DNA of 64,000 nt from Pelosinus fermentans DSM 17108 (GCF_000271485.2 NZ_AKVN02000001.1:62001-126000); one strand, 5' to 3'; positions 34,710 through 44,946 are shown, counted from the first letter of the stretch. The notes: a model not told the origin generated them from the letters alone. Numbers and translations: made by a program.

Positions 34710-35468
34710 ATGGCTGGAAAATCTAAAATAGAATGGACTGAGGCAACATGGAATCCAGTAACTGGTTGTACTAAAATCAGTGCAGGATGTACTAATTGTT
34801 ATGCAGAGCGCTTAGCCATGCGTCTTAAAGCCATGGGACAATTAAAATATCGTAATGGATTTAAAGTAACCTTACAAGAAAAAGCACTAGATTATCCGCT
34901 CTTGCTAAAGACACCGAAAATTATATTTGTTAATTCAATGAGCGATTTATTTCATGAAGATGTTCCATTTGAATATATAAAGAAAATTTTCGATATAATG
35001 AAGCAAGCATCTTGGCATCGGTTCCAAGTGCTTACAAAACGTTCAGAAAGATTAGCTGAACTATCATCTTTATTAGAATGGAGCCCAAATATTTGGTTGG
35101 GCGTGACTGTTGAAAATAATGATTGTATCTTTAGAATTGATCATTTGCGAGAAACAAATGCTCATATCAAATTTTTATCACTAGAACCGTTAATAGGTCC
35201 TCTTCCTGATATTAATTTAACAAATATTGATTGGGTAATCGTTGGTGGCGAATCAGGACCTGGATCTCGACCAATGAAAGAAGAGTGGGTTCACTCTATT
35301 AGAGACTCTTGTCAAAGAGGCCATATACCATTTTTCTTCAAACAGTGGGGTGGAGTTAATAAAAAGAAGGCCGGAAGAATACTCGATGGCAGGACGTGGG
35401 ATGAAATACCGAATTATGCTCGATTAGATAAGCACGTACCTATACCTTTTTCATTAGAATTTAATTAA
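34710..35468 (+). CDS. Phage Gp37/Gp68-family (DUF5131) three-Cys protein
   Basis: A 252-residue protein starting [15 protein letters not shown], with the three-cysteine motif Cys20-x6-Cys27-x2-Cys30-Tyr-Ala-Glu that gives the partnership its name. It continues with [61 protein letters not shown] and FFFKQWGG. The cluster resembles a radical-SAM-type iron-sulfur ligand set on a TIM-barrel-like fold. It follows TcmP by 64 bases and GAGGTGA precedes the ATG. Found on phages and islands; function unknown, defence or DNA modification suspected. Confidence 0.88.
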   Translation: MAGKSKIEWTEATWNPVTGCTKISAGCTNCYAERLAMRLKAMGQLKYRNGFKVTLQEKALDYPLLLKTPKIIFVNSMSDLFHEDVPFEYIKKIFDIMKQASWHRFQVLTKRSERLAELSSLLEWSPNIWLGVTVENNDCIFRIDHLRETNAHIKFLSLEPLIGPLPDINLTNIDWVIVGGESGPGSRPMKEEWVHSIRDSCQRGHIPFFFKQWGGVNKKKAGRILDGRTWDEIPNYARLDKHVPIPFSLEFN

Positions 35469-35490
35469 AGCGGCTAACGCCGTTTTTTTC
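35469..35490 (+). terminator. Terminator of the TcmP/Gp37 unit
   Basis: CGGC-TAAC-GCCG with seven T. Confidence 0.75.
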
Positions 35491-35546
35491 TTTAGCTTCA
35501 AGCTTCTTATTAAAATAAATAACCCTTACATTAAGGAGGCATTTAA

Positions 35547-36614
35547 ATGTTTTTCTTCTTTCCAGATAATCCAAATACAGGCGATGGTATAGAAACTCCC
35601 TCAAATGAGTTAAATGATATTATCTTATATCAGGGTGCCAATGGCAATGTGAGAGTAGAAATATATTTTCAAGATGAAACGTTCTGGCTGAATCAAAAGA
35701 AAATCTCCGAATTATTTGGTAAAGATATTCGTACTATTAGCGAACATCTTAATAATATTTATTCCGAAGAAGAATTGACTAAAGAAGCAACTATCCGGAA
35801 ATTCCGGATAGTTCAAAAAGAAGGTAATAGAAACGTTACGCGAGATGTTGATTTCTATAATCTTGATGCTGTTATCGCCGTAGGCTATAGAGTAAACAGC
35901 CGTGAAGCTACTCAATTTCGAATTTGGACTACAAAAGTATTAAAAGAATTCATCGTTAAAGGATTCGTCTTAGATGATGAAAGATTAAAACAAGGAAAAC
36001 GCTTCGGCAAAGACTACTTTGATGAACTTTTGGAACGCATTCGTGAAATTCGCGCTTCCGAAAGACGATTTTATGAAAAAATCACGGATATTTATGCGCA
36101 ATGTAGCATTGATTATATTCCTAATTCAGAGATAACAATTCGATTCTACCAAACTGTACAAAATAAATTACATTGGGCAATTACCGGAAAGACAGCCGCT
36201 GAGATTATTGCAGATCGAGCAGATTCAAATAAAGAACATATGGGATTACAAACATGGAAGAATGCTCCGGATGGGAAGATACTACAATCAGATACCACAG
36301 TTGCTAAAAATTATTTACAGCAACCAGAAATTAAAGAGTTAGAACGGATTGTCAGTATGTATCTTGATTACGCTGAAAATCAAGCAGCAAGACAAATCCC
36401 TATGAAAATGCAAGACTGGATACAAAAACTAGATGCTTTTTTGCAGTTTAACGAATACGAAGTCTTACAAAACGCCGGGAAAATAACCCGTCAATTAGCT
36501 GATGAATCGGCAAAAATGGAGTATCAGAAATTTCGAGTCATCCAAGATCGCTCCTATTTGTCAGACTTTGATAAAGAAGTAAAAAAAATAACGCAAAAAA
36601 ATAAAAAGAAATGA
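35547..36614 (+). CDS. RhuM-family protein
   Basis: A 355-residue protein of the RhuM family named after a Salmonella SPI-3 gene. Features are VEIYFQDETFWLNQKKISEL, FGKDIRTISEHLNNIYSEEE, the NVTRDVDFYNLDAVIAVGYR segment, REATQFRIWTTKVLKEFIV and the C-terminal NKLHWAITGKTAAEIIADRA block. The N-terminal part resembles a DNA-binding antirepressor-type (Bro-N-like) domain. The biochemical function is not known; members frequently travel with restriction, Fic/Doc and island genes. AAGGAGG precedes the ATG. It is the last intact gene before the integrase stub. Confidence 0.88.
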   Translation: MFFFFPDNPNTGDGIETPSNELNDIILYQGANGNVRVEIYFQDETFWLNQKKISELFGKDIRTISEHLNNIYSEEELTKEATIRKFRIVQKEGNRNVTRDVDFYNLDAVIAVGYRVNSREATQFRIWTTKVLKEFIVKGFVLDDERLKQGKRFGKDYFDELLERIREIRASERRFYEKITDIYAQCSIDYIPNSEITIRFYQTVQNKLHWAITGKTAAEIIADRADSNKEHMGLQTWKNAPDGKILQSDTTVAKNYLQQPEIKELERIVSMYLDYAENQAARQIPMKMQDWIQKLDAFLQFNEYEVLQNAGKITRQLADESAKMEYQKFRVIQDRSYLSDFDKEVKKITQKNKKK

Positions 36615-36649
36615 TCCATCTGCTTGATAGCCTAAAAGGAGTGAAGCCA

Positions 36650-36891
36650 CTTGGCTACCAACAAAAAATAAGCCTAAACGTCGTAATAAGCAAGGCAGTA
36701 TATACTACGATGAAGCCACCAGAAAGTATAGAGCAGCTATTACGATGGAAGATGGCAAGCGTACCAGTAAACGTTTTGAAAAGGAATCTGAAGCAGAGGA
36801 CTGGGTAGCTTTAAAACGTGCTGAAATGGGACTAGGTACATTCATTGCACCGTCGGGAGTAATCCATCCTTTCCAATACCGCGCTGAGTAA
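36650..36891 (+). pseudogene. Tyrosine integrase N-terminal stub, frameshifted and truncated
   Basis: After AAGGAG a TTG codon begins LATNKK and stops at once. One frame over the DNA encodes KPKRRNKQGSIYYDEATRKY then RAAITMEDGKRTSKRFEKES and EAEDWVALKRAEMGLGTF, the AP2-like arm-binding start of a phage or ICE integrase. The frame ends at 36891 after unrelated residues; catalytic domain and Arg-His-Arg-Tyr residues are missing. It lies 290 bases from the tRNA-Gly, the expected integrase position. Confidence 0.8.
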
Positions 36892-37015
36892 TCGCACCGA
36901 ATCATCTGCAGGGATCATATCTCCGATGTCCATGGGCAAGACCAGTTGATATATATTTCCGTCTGATGTATAATTTGATTGTAAATTTTCTGTTTGCACA
37001 AACTGATTTTACAAC

Positions 37016-37060
37016 AAAAGACGACTTCCGGCTACTGCCGGTTGTCGTCTTTTGTTTTTT
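37016..37060 (+). terminator. Strong hairpin between integrase stub and tRNA-Gly
   Basis: AAAAGACGAC ... GTCGTCTTTT with an inner CCGGC/GCCGG stem and T-run on the plus strand. The 36892-37182 gap otherwise holds only a direct repeat of TTGCACCA. Confidence 0.75.
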
Positions 37061-37182
37061 ATTGGGCTCGCTTAACGCGACAGCCCCTTATTTTAAACCG
37101 ATTCTAGCACTTGTTGCACCACCGTTGCACCATGTTGACCACTGTACAGGATTGCACCACACGCTAAAACACGCTATTTTAC

Positions 37183-37257
37183 TGGAGCGGGTGAAGGGAT
37201 TCGAACCCTCGACCCACGGCTTGGGAAGCCGGTACTCTACCACTGAGCTACACCCGC
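37183..37257 (-). tRNA. tRNA-Gly(CCC)
   Basis: The full cloverleaf is visible: acceptor GCGGGTG/CACCCGC, D-arm GCTCAGTGGTAGAG, anticodon loop TTCCCAA (CCC), T-arm CGAGGGTTCGAATCCCTT, and CCA encoded. Its 3' end faces the island and serves as integration site; two decayed copies of that end lie at 25061 and 27052. Confidence 0.95.
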
Positions 37258-37418
37258 ACACTATATAAAAAGATTGAGGTACTGCTAGAGCTTCTTTGCT
37301 CTGTTATGACTGCTTCGTATCCCAACGCTAATTATTATACCATATGCGTATAATAATAGCAATGAGTGGCGATAAATTCCTATTTACATCACATGCTGTG
37401 CATTTCTATTGATTTAGG

Positions 37419-39131
37419 TTAAACCTTAAACTTAACAATTTCCAATTGCAGTTTTTCAGCTAATTGTGATAATGCGTCACTGGCAATAGCAATTTCTTCA
37501 ATGGATGCGGTTTGTTCCTCTGTGGAAGCAGATACTGTCTGCGTCTTGCTCGCAGTTTCATCGCTAACCCCGTCCAGTACTACCATGGATGATGCCACCT
37601 GCTTTGCTCCTTCTGCTATATCGTGAATTGCAGCGACGGTTCTTTGAATCTCATCGGTTACGTGGTTTATTAATGTAGCAATTTCAGCAAAAGTATCTCC
37701 TGTTGCATTCATATTTTCTGTTCCTTGCTTAACCGCCAATGTACCTTCATCCATCGCATGTACCGCTTTTTCAGTGTCTTGCTGAATTTCACTAATCAAT
37801 TGTCTGATTTGCTCTGAGGCAGTTTCAGATTGCTCCGCTAATTTTCTTACCTCCTCTGCTACTACAGCGAAGCCTTTACCATGCTCACCGGCCCGTGCAG
37901 CTTCAATAGCAGCATTTAGTGCAAGCAGGTTGGTTTGGTTTGCAATATTGGCTATCGTACTTACAATTTGCCCGATTTCCTTAGACCTGTCCCCCAATTT
38001 GTCAACGAGGCCCGCTGAATTTATAACAGTTCTCTCAATATCATTCATCTGACCGATCGTAGCCTTGATAGATATCACACCATCTTTTGCTGCATTAGCC
38101 GTCTGCTCAGATCGTTCCGCCGCCAAATTGGTATTATGAACAGCCTGTTTCACACTCTGGGACATGTTCTCAACGATTTCTACTACATGATTAGTTGTAC
38201 TATGCTGTTGATCCGCTGCAGCCGCTACTTCTGTAAGGACAGCTGCAATTTGATTCGCCACCTCCGAAGATTGGCTGGCACTTGCAGTCAGTTCTTCCGA
38301 TGATGCTGATACTTGTTCTGTTGTTACTGCCACTTGGCGAATAAGCTGGGCTAAGTTTTGCGTCATATCATTTACGGTGTCTGCCAGCTCTCCTAGTTCA
38401 TCCTTACTACTGACTTGAATTCTCTGGGTCAAATCCCCGCCGCTATTGGCAATCTCCCTTATTTTCTCTATGATATTCTGCAGAGGAGCTACGATTGTTT
38501 TTCGTGAGAATAAATATGCAAATACTAATGATATAAGCATGAGAAGTACATTGATCATAATAATGCCATTGATCTCACCGGCAATGGCTTTTTCCACATC
38601 GTCGATATAGACTCCCGTGCAAATAATCCAACCCCAAGGCTGAAACAATTTCACGTAACCTCGTTTCATAGAAGCCTCAGTTTCATTTGGCTTGGGAAAC
38701 CAAAAGCTGCTGTAGTAGCCCGAGTCTTTGTGCTGCAATGCTCCTTCTATATAATTCTTAACCATATAATTGCCCTTTGCATCCTGGGTGTTGCTCCTAT
38801 TTTCTCCTACGGTTTCAGGCTTAGTGGCATGCATCAGATTAATATACTGATCATTATCAATCCAGAAATAACCATCACTGCCGTAGCGCATTTTACCGAT
38901 CACTTCTTTTGCTCGTTCTTGGGCATCTTGATCTGCCATTACACCTGACTTAGAAAGGGTGTAATAATATTCTGCGGTGGAATGCGCTATTTCTACATTA
39001 TTTTTTATTTGAATATCCTTTTGCAAGTAAATGTTTTCTTTTGTTTTCGGAATGATATAAAAACAACTTATGAGAACAAATAATATGGTAGGTATGACGC
39101 TTAAAAACATTAATTTTTTGTTTAATTTCAT
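37419..39131 (-). CDS. Methyl-accepting chemotaxis protein with single Cache sensor
   Basis: A 570-residue chemoreceptor. TM1 is at about 7-27, an sCache ligand domain at 30-185 ([45 protein letters not shown]), TM2 at 188-208, HAMP at 210-262, and a long cytoplasmic coiled coil with signalling tip [20 protein letters not shown] near 405. sCache domains of this type bind small carboxylates, though the ligand cannot be assigned. Its start overlaps the cyclase stop (ATGA), so it is the third gene of a c-di-GMP riboswitch-controlled operon. Confidence 0.92.
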   Translation of the reverse strand: MKLNKKLMFLSVIPTILFVLISCFYIIPKTKENIYLQKDIQIKNNVEIAHSTAEYYYTLSKSGVMADQDAQERAKEVIGKMRYGSDGYFWIDNDQYINLMHATKPETVGENRSNTQDAKGNYMVKNYIEGALQHKDSGYYSSFWFPKPNETEASMKRGYVKLFQPWGWIICTGVYIDDVEKAIAGEINGIIMINVLLMLISLVFAYLFSRKTIVAPLQNIIEKIREIANSGGDLTQRIQVSSKDELGELADTVNDMTQNLAQLIRQVAVTTEQVSASSEELTASASQSSEVANQIAAVLTEVAAAADQQHSTTNHVVEIVENMSQSVKQAVHNTNLAAERSEQTANAAKDGVISIKATIGQMNDIERTVINSAGLVDKLGDRSKEIGQIVSTIANIANQTNLLALNAAIEAARAGEHGKGFAVVAEEVRKLAEQSETASEQIRQLISEIQQDTEKAVHAMDEGTLAVKQGTENMNATGDTFAEIATLINHVTDEIQRTVAAIHDIAEGAKQVASSMVVLDGVSDETASKTQTVSASTEEQTASIEEIAIASDALSQLAEKLQLEIVKFKV

Positions 39132-40192
39132 GCTATGATTCCTCTCCCATCAACTTCTAAAATGTCTAGTTCATCAATCCACGAGGTAACTCTATTTTTT
39201 CCGGTTATCTTGCTTTGGTACATGGCACGATCTGCCTGCTGTAATAGTTCAAATACGGTATCACCATCTTCTGGAAAACACGATATGCCAGCGCTAAAGG
39301 TAATATGATTTTCACTGTTGCCTCTTCCTATAAAGGTACTATTTTCAACACTTTTTCGTATTTTATTAGCAAATGCTACGGCCTTTTTTTTATTGGTGTG
39401 TGGCGCTAATATTACAAATTCTTCTCCGCCAAACCGCCCTACAGAATCTGATTTTCTACAATTTTTCTTTAAGGTTTGCGCAAAATCACACAAAAGCTTA
39501 TCACCTAAAAGATGCCCATGAGTATCATTAAACATTTTAAAATTATCAATATCAATAAAAATTACACTCATCGCGCTAGAATATCTTTTTGACAATGATA
39601 ATGTTTTCTCGAGTACTGAGTTTAAAGCATTCTTATTATAAATTCGTGTCAAATAATCATACATCGCCTGTTGCTGTAGTGAATTAACTAATTTAACAAT
39701 CTTTATGGCTTCACTAGCTTGTAAGCCAAACATATTCAGAAGGAATACTTCTTGCTCCGTAAAGGGCTCTACCTTTTTTCTCATAACAGTGATAGCTCCC
39801 GTGCTGCTTTCCTTCCCCTTTAATGGAACACATACTATGGAGTGTACCCCTTCCTTACTGGCAAGCCCGTTAGTATTCCATTCAGCCGCTTGAGAGATGT
39901 CGCTATGTATGTAAGGCTTACTTTCCGATACGACACAGCCAATTACCCCCTCCTCAAGACGAATCGGGGGTTCATTGATATAGCTTTTTGAAAGTCCATA
40001 GCTTTTCACAATTGTAAGGTGTCCGCTTGCAAGATTAAAATCTCTTATTACAACTGCATCAGCTCTTGTGATAGTAAGAGCTGTTTTGGCAATATACTCC
40101 CATATATCATCCACTCCATCGTAGCTCGTTAGGCGTTGTGAAATGAAAAATATTTTTTCCAGAATCTCCTCACTAGGTAAGGTAGAAAGCAT
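39128..40192 (-). CDS. GAF-GGDEF diguanylate cyclase
   Basis: 354 residues: a GAF domain at 10-170 ([38 protein letters not shown]) and a GGDEF domain at 185-340. The active site GGEEF (about 253-257) is intact, with metal-binding [12 protein letters not shown] upstream. An RKSD I-site lies five residues before it, the known spacing for c-di-GMP product inhibition. It makes c-di-GMP from two GTP. It lies between a 49-residue gene and a chemoreceptor, downstream of a c-di-GMP riboswitch, suggesting feedback at both enzyme and transcript level. Confidence 0.92.
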   Translation of the reverse strand: MLSTLPSEEILEKIFFISQRLTSYDGVDDIWEYIAKTALTITRADAVVIRDFNLASGHLTIVKSYGLSKSYINEPPIRLEEGVIGCVVSESKPYIHSDISQAAEWNTNGLASKEGVHSIVCVPLKGKESSTGAITVMRKKVEPFTEQEVFLLNMFGLQASEAIKIVKLVNSLQQQAMYDYLTRIYNKNALNSVLEKTLSLSKRYSSAMSVIFIDIDNFKMFNDTHGHLLGDKLLCDFAQTLKKNCRKSDSVGRFGGEEFVILAPHTNKKKAVAFANKIRKSVENSTFIGRGNSENHITFSAGISCFPEDGDTVFELLQQADRAMYQSKITGKNRVTSWIDELDILEVDGRGIIA

Positions 40193-40287
40193 CTCTTACA
40201 CCCCTAAATCCCTATACTTCTTTGCTATTGCCCCGCCCGGCGAATGGGTATGGCTACAATGCAAAGAAAACGAAAATCCCTATAGCA

Positions 40288-40437
40288 TCAAGTTTTCTTT
40301 ACATCTGGAATATCATTAATAACTAGCTGTTCTTTATTAATAGCTTTAATGTCTTGGAGAATCTCAAAAATATCACAAATTAGTTCATCTAATTCCTTTC
40401 CAATACCACCAATTTCCAAATTCTCCTCTTCTTTCAT
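40288..40437 (-). CDS. Small hypothetical protein (49 aa), first gene after the c-di-GMP riboswitch
   Basis: MKEEENLEIGGIGKELDELI then CDIFEILQDIKAINKEQLVI: an acidic, mainly helical peptide likely to form a short coiled coil. GGGGG lies seven bases before the ATG and 95 bases separate it from the cyclase, so it is the first translated gene of the riboswitch transcript. It resembles no family I can name; Spo0E-like peptides are similar in size, but the SxxxD motif is absent. A partner of the cyclase is inference. Confidence 0.6.
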   Translation of the reverse strand: MKEEENLEIGGIGKELDELICDIFEILQDIKAINKEQLVINDIPDVKKT

Positions 40438-40456
40438 AAAAAATCCCCCTCAATAT

Positions 40457-40566
40457 AAAAAAACTGACAGGTACATCAAATAAACATGATGCAACCTGGC
40501 AGTCATAGAACAATTGTATCGTTAGACCCAAGGCTTTGCGTCCCTGACTTTCGGCAGGTTTGCTTA
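40457..40566 (-). ncRNA. c-di-GMP-I (GEMM) riboswitch with overlapping terminator
   Basis: On the minus strand the conserved elements occur in order: GCAAACC (40557-40563), a CTGCC-GAAAG-TCAG hairpin with a GNRA tetraloop, GGGACGCAAAGCC, GGTCTAA, a TATGA receptor-like segment and CCAGGTTGC. The 3' strand (ACTGCCAGGTTGCATCA) also pairs with TGATGTACCTGTCAGT followed by seven T (40457-40503), a terminator exclusive with the aptamer. Ligand binding should therefore favour read-through into the 49-residue gene, cyclase and chemoreceptor. Confidence 0.88.
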
Positions 40567-40730
40567 TAATTCTAATGTATAGCTGTTCATGTCATTTTGC
40601 GATGTATGCAAGTTTTTCTGATGGAAATATTTGACGAAAAATTAGAATTACACTACTATTGGCTACTCTATAAGTATAGTCTAGTAGTAAGGGATATTCT
40701 ATTATCTCCATAAGCTAAATTTCCAATAAA

Positions 40731-40767
40731 AAAATATCTTATCGTTATCCCTATAAGATATTTTAGT
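40731..40767 (-). terminator. Terminator of the PAS/PucR-type gene
   Basis: AAAATATCTTAT / ATAAGATATTTT with T-run on the minus strand. Confidence 0.8.
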
Positions 40768-40774
40768 TATGCAT

Positions 40775-42424
40775 TTAGTTTGCTTTAATCACTTGATTTA
40801 CAAGATGCAATTTCAGCGCTACCCCAAGGGCGAGTCTTGTTTCAAAAGAATCAAGGGATACTCCTAATATTTTTTCAATACGCTGCTTGCGAAAAACAAC
40901 TGTTTTGGGGTGTAGAAACATTTTTTCCGCAGTCTTTTTTAAATTGGAATGCTGCAAGATCTCCTCTAAGGTAGTTACAAGGTTGGTTCCCTTCTCTTCG
41001 TCATAACGAATAAGAGTACCTATTTGCTCTTTAACAAATTCCTTTGCACCTTCATTACCAATATTTTTAACTAAAAGCTGTAGAATTCCCAAGTCTTTAT
41101 AATGAAAAATACCATCTTCCCTGCCTTGGCATTGTGCCGCCACCGTGGCACTCCATCCTTGCCAGTACGTCTTCCTAACACTATTTAGGCCTGTTTGTAC
41201 ATTACTGATTCCAATCACGAGTTTTAGTTGAGGGTTATATCGATAGATCTTCTCTAGTAAAGCATGAGCAAACCTCATACTGCTTTCCACTGCTAACTCA
41301 GCATTCCCCCCTTGATATAAAACGCCTATATCATTTCTGCAATTCCATACAATAGAGCCTTTCTCATTGCCCAGCACTTCAATAATATTATTCTGTTCTT
41401 TTTCCCTGCCAATAAAGTCCTTGCTAACTAATAAACAACAGATTAGGGGACGAGAAAAATCCAATCCTAACGTATGCATATAATCTTGTATTCGTTCATC
41501 TACGATGGTAGTTCCCATTACGATATCATTTAAAAAATCACTTCTGCGTCTAAGCTCATAGGCTAAATGAAGCATTTTCTCGGTTTTTCTTTGAACTGTA
41601 ATATCATGTAAGGTACCTAAGGTACCGGAGATATTCCCATATTGATCCTTTGTAAGTCGAGCGTATACCTCAATCCAGCGAAATTCACCATTTTTAGTAG
41701 AATAACGAATTTCATACCGACTATATGACCGTTTCTCTTCGATGATGGATTGAAACTGTTTATAATGGAATTCCTGATCATCTGCATACACATAATTCAA
41801 AAAAAATTTTCCGATGCTTTCCTCTATCGAAAAACCCGTAATTTTTGTCCATATCGGACTTAAGAACGTCCAGCATCCTGCTTTATTGGTTTGAAATATG
41901 ACTCCTTTTACATTATCAATAATTGCTTTATGCTTCTTCTCTAAATACAGCAGCTTGCTTTCTAGGTTATCAATATATTTTAGTAATTCTGTATTGCTCA
42001 ATTTATATTGTTTTTCTGCTCCTTTATCAAAGGATTTATCTTTTAATTGATTTTCTTTTTCAAAAATAGAAGCATTCTGAGAGATTACCGTTTGATAAAA
42101 ATAGGGGAATAGTACACTCTTTCCGATACCTAACTCACGTATGATTTTTTCATAGTTATGATGTAAAATAGCCGCTTCACGTTTGAATTCTTCAGTAAGA
42201 ACCTTTTTTACATTTCCCAAAGATATGTCCCTCCCCATTATGATACTCTGTTCCCTTGAATTAGCAACCATTCCTGTCTCTACCAGCACTGCAAGTATTT
42301 TAACTGTATCTAGCCGATCTCCCTTCCTTGTCGTAAGATAAGAACCAGCCATCCTCAGATGCAGTTTTCCTACATCATTATGGATTAAATTACAAAATAT
42401 CTCATATTTATAATAGTATACCAT
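40775..42424 (-). CDS. PAS-containing PucR/CdaR-type transcriptional regulator
   Basis: 549 residues. An N-terminal helical region (to about 160), a PAS domain at 165-285 (GVIFQTNKAGCWTFLSPIWT, then FRWIEVYARLTKD and TLHDITVQRKTE), a GGDEF-like CdaR domain (300-470) and a C-terminal HTH_30 with LQHSNLKKTAEKMFLHPKTV, the PucR/CdaR DNA-binding motif. Such proteins control catabolic or sporulation-linked operons in response to a metabolite. The start is uncertain: ATG 42424 has no clear ribosome site and ATG 42349 (MAGSYLTT) is an alternative. The effector and targets are unknown. Confidence 0.8.
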   Translation of the reverse strand: MVYYYKYEIFCNLIHNDVGKLHLRMAGSYLTTRKGDRLDTVKILAVLVETGMVANSREQSIIMGRDISLGNVKKVLTEEFKREAAILHHNYEKIIRELGIGKSVLFPYFYQTVISQNASIFEKENQLKDKSFDKGAEKQYKLSNTELLKYIDNLESKLLYLEKKHKAIIDNVKGVIFQTNKAGCWTFLSPIWTKITGFSIEESIGKFFLNYVYADDQEFHYKQFQSIIEEKRSYSRYEIRYSTKNGEFRWIEVYARLTKDQYGNISGTLGTLHDITVQRKTEKMLHLAYELRRRSDFLNDIVMGTTIVDERIQDYMHTLGLDFSRPLICCLLVSKDFIGREKEQNNIIEVLGNEKGSIVWNCRNDIGVLYQGGNAELAVESSMRFAHALLEKIYRYNPQLKLVIGISNVQTGLNSVRKTYWQGWSATVAAQCQGREDGIFHYKDLGILQLLVKNIGNEGAKEFVKEQIGTLIRYDEEKGTNLVTTLEEILQHSNLKKTAEKMFLHPKTVVFRKQRIEKILGVSLDSFETRLALGVALKLHLVNQVIKAN

Positions 42425-42486
42425 CCTGCCTTACTTTTCTATAGTTCCCTGATTAAGGTTTCTCTCTCTTTTGTTAATTTAAGGCT

Positions 42487-42522
42487 AGCAAAAGAACTCT
42501 GCCCCTAGAGGCAGAGTTCTTT
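42487..42522 (-). terminator. Terminator of the 4HB chemoreceptor
   Basis: A 13-bp perfect stem AAAGAACTCTGCC / GGCAGAGTTCTTT, then TT on the minus strand. Confidence 0.85.
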
Positions 42523-42541
42523 AGTAATACCTGAATTTTCG

Positions 42542-44239
42542 TTATACCTTAAACTTCTTTACAATCTCCATCATTTCCGTCGCTAACTGAGCTAATTTAG
42601 CTGCATTCGTATCGATCTCATGCATACCAGCCGTCTGCTCTTCAGCCGAAGCTGCAACGACTTCAGAACTTGCCGAGGTGGCATGAGCCACTGTCGTAAT
42701 ATTTTCCACACTGGCTACGACGGTCTGGATACCCAGGGAAGTTTCATGCATGGAAGCGGCCACATGTTCAATTTCATTTTTTACCATATCCATTTTCTCT
42801 ACAATTACATCAAAGCCTTTTTGCGCTGCAATGGTAGAGCTTTTTCCCTTGTCAACTTCCTGATTTGCTTTCTTTACAGTAGAAACGGCAAAGTTAATAT
42901 CATTTCCCATATTATCAATAATCTTGGCAATCTCATCCGTTGCACTAGCACTTTGTTCCGCCAGCTTTCGTACTTCTTCAGCCACAACTGCAAAACCACG
43001 GCCAGCTTCCCCTGCCCGCGCCGCCTCAATGGCAGCATTTAATGCTAAAAGATTAGTTTGAGCAGCAATACTGTTAATTAAATCTACAATTCCCTTTATC
43101 TTTACCGATCCTTGGTCCAGATTTGTAGTAACTGTCGTAATCTGATTCATGGAGGAGGTAATCGATTCATTTTGCGTAACGGTTTGTGCCAGCAGCCCCA
43201 TTGCGTTCGCGGCTTCTACTACTGCATTTTGAGCATTGTTATTGGCTTCCGCAGTACTAGCATTAATTTCTTCAGAGCTTGCTGAGATTTCTTCCATCGT
43301 AGCAGAAATATTACTAATATTATCTGCATTCTGAGAAGATCCAGCAGCAATGTTGGTTACACTTTCAGCTACAGTTTCTACTGCTCTTAATTGTTCACTC
43401 ACAGAATCACTTAATTCGATACTCGTCGAGCTTAGTATCTGGCTGCTGTTGGTAAGCTGGGAAACGAAACCTTTAAGAGATTTTTTCATCTCAATGACGA
43501 TATATCCCATATCACCAATTTCATCATTACGGGTAGGATAAACATCTTTTCCTGTAAGATTCAGATTTCCGACCTCAGCTAATTCGCTGTTGATATTTTT
43601 AAGGCGGCTCGCTAAGTTTCTGCTGTACCAGATACCCATGCAGACCACGATACAGGCTATAACAATACTATAAATAAGAGAATTCCTGCCAGTAGCTGTT
43701 GCATCCTGCAGTACTGCATCTGCTCTTTCATTTATGTATTTTTGTTGTCGTACATCTAACTTACGAAACTGTTCATCAATATCTTTTACTAAATTTCGTC
43801 CTTGGGTTGTGAGCTGCGTCAAATTCGGAGCATTTGCCTTTTTGGCAGCAATGACTTTATCACCTAATACTACATAATCATTTACTAATTTCGCCAGCAG
43901 GATTCCATCCTCTTTTGTTTCTGCCATCTTGGAAGTATCACTATATTCTTTGGCCAATTCACTGCTCTTCTTAATCTTCTCACGATATCCCTGTTCATAA
44001 ACTGCGCCATCAGGATAAAAGAGGAAACCTCTCATATCAAGTAATGCTCCCGTAAATTCCAAGTGGCCTGATTTTACAAGGTTAGCGCTTACTACATTGT
44101 GTTTTACCAGTTCCTCGGTGGTCTGACCGCTTGATATAAGCTTATACACCGTAAAACCCAATACAGATACTAATAAAAATATAACGAGAATAAACATACA
44201 GGTAAGTTGTAACACGATCGGCAGCCTTTTCTTTTCCAT
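42542..44239 (-). CDS. Methyl-accepting chemotaxis protein, 4-helix-bundle sensor
   Basis: A 565-residue receptor. TM1 at about 12-32 ([20 protein letters not shown]), a periplasmic four-helix bundle at 35-185 (LRF-type helices with [17 protein letters not shown]), TM2 at about 188-205, HAMP near 207-260, and a signalling domain with [20 protein letters not shown]. It ends MEIVKKFKV, close to the IVKFKV end of the other receptor in this window. No chemotaxis cytoplasmic genes are adjacent. The ligand is unknown. Confidence 0.92.
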   Translation of the reverse strand: MEKKRLPIVLQLTCMFILVIFLLVSVLGFTVYKLISSGQTTEELVKHNVVSANLVKSGHLEFTGALLDMRGFLFYPDGAVYEQGYREKIKKSSELAKEYSDTSKMAETKEDGILLAKLVNDYVVLGDKVIAAKKANAPNLTQLTTQGRNLVKDIDEQFRKLDVRQQKYINERADAVLQDATATGRNSLIYSIVIACIVVCMGIWYSRNLASRLKNINSELAEVGNLNLTGKDVYPTRNDEIGDMGYIVIEMKKSLKGFVSQLTNSSQILSSTSIELSDSVSEQLRAVETVAESVTNIAAGSSQNADNISNISATMEEISASSEEINASTAEANNNAQNAVVEAANAMGLLAQTVTQNESITSSMNQITTVTTNLDQGSVKIKGIVDLINSIAAQTNLLALNAAIEAARAGEAGRGFAVVAEEVRKLAEQSASATDEIAKIIDNMGNDINFAVSTVKKANQEVDKGKSSTIAAQKGFDVIVEKMDMVKNEIEHVAASMHETSLGIQTVVASVENITTVAHATSASSEVVAASAEEQTAGMHEIDTNAAKLAQLATEMMEIVKKFKV

Positions 44240-44401
44240 TTCTCTTCCTCCATTTAGATAAAAGTTCGAAAACTCTCTCTATTCTCTTTTTTCTAAATTT
44301 ATCTACAGTAATATATTCTATGTAAAATTACATAATCCTCCAAATATTACATGAATTGTTCATAACTTTTTATCTAATTTGTCGGATTCCATCAGAATAA
44401 A

Positions 44402-44434
44402 CAAGAAAACCTCACGTTTTATCAACGTGAGGTT
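44402..44434 (-). terminator. Terminator of the tRNA operon
   Basis: AACCTCACGTT / AACGTGAGGTT around TTGAT-like loop, then TTCTTGT on the minus strand. Confidence 0.85.
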
Positions 44435-44444
44435 AATTTACAAT

Positions 44445-44520
<76 letters not shown>

Positions 44521-44524
44521 GAAT

Positions 44525-44599
44525 TGGTGACCCGTGGGGGAATCGAACCCCCGTTATCGCCGTGAAAGGGCGGTGTCTTGACCGCTTGACCAACGGGCC
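44525..44599 (-). tRNA. tRNA-Glu(TTC)
   Basis: Acceptor GGCCCGT/ACGGGTC, anticodon loop CTTTCAC (TTC), CCA encoded. A second copy is at 44947. Confidence 0.96.
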
Positions 44600-44604
44600 A
44601 TAAA

Positions 44605-44680
44605 TGGTGGCTCACCCGCGGCTCGAACGCGGGACACCCTGATTAAAAGTCAGGTGCTCTACCAACTGAGCTAGTGAACC
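44605..44680 (-). tRNA. tRNA-Lys(TTT)
   Basis: Acceptor GGTTCAC/GTGAGCC, anticodon loop CTTTTAA (TTT), CCA encoded. It differs from the copy at 45028 only in the acceptor stem. Confidence 0.96.
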
Positions 44681-44685
44681 GGAAA

Positions 44686-44761
<76 letters not shown>

Positions 44762-44765
44762 ATAA

Positions 44766-44841
44766 TGGCGACCCAGATCGGATTTGAACCGACGACCTCC
44801 GCCGTGACAGGGCGGCATTCTAACCGCTAAACTACTGGGCC
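44766..44841 (-). tRNA. tRNA-Asp(GTC)
   Basis: Acceptor GGCCCAG/CTGGGTC, anticodon loop CTGTCAC (GTC), G discriminator, CCA encoded. Confidence 0.96.
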
Positions 44842-44865
44842 ATGCTTTGTTGTAAGAGGTAATGG

Positions 44866-44941
<76 letters not shown>

Positions 44942-44946
44942 GTGTT

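Noticed and set aside
36611-36808. 65-residue ORF at the integrase remnant
   Set aside because: It is the wrong frame; the integrase-like residues are encoded one frame over.
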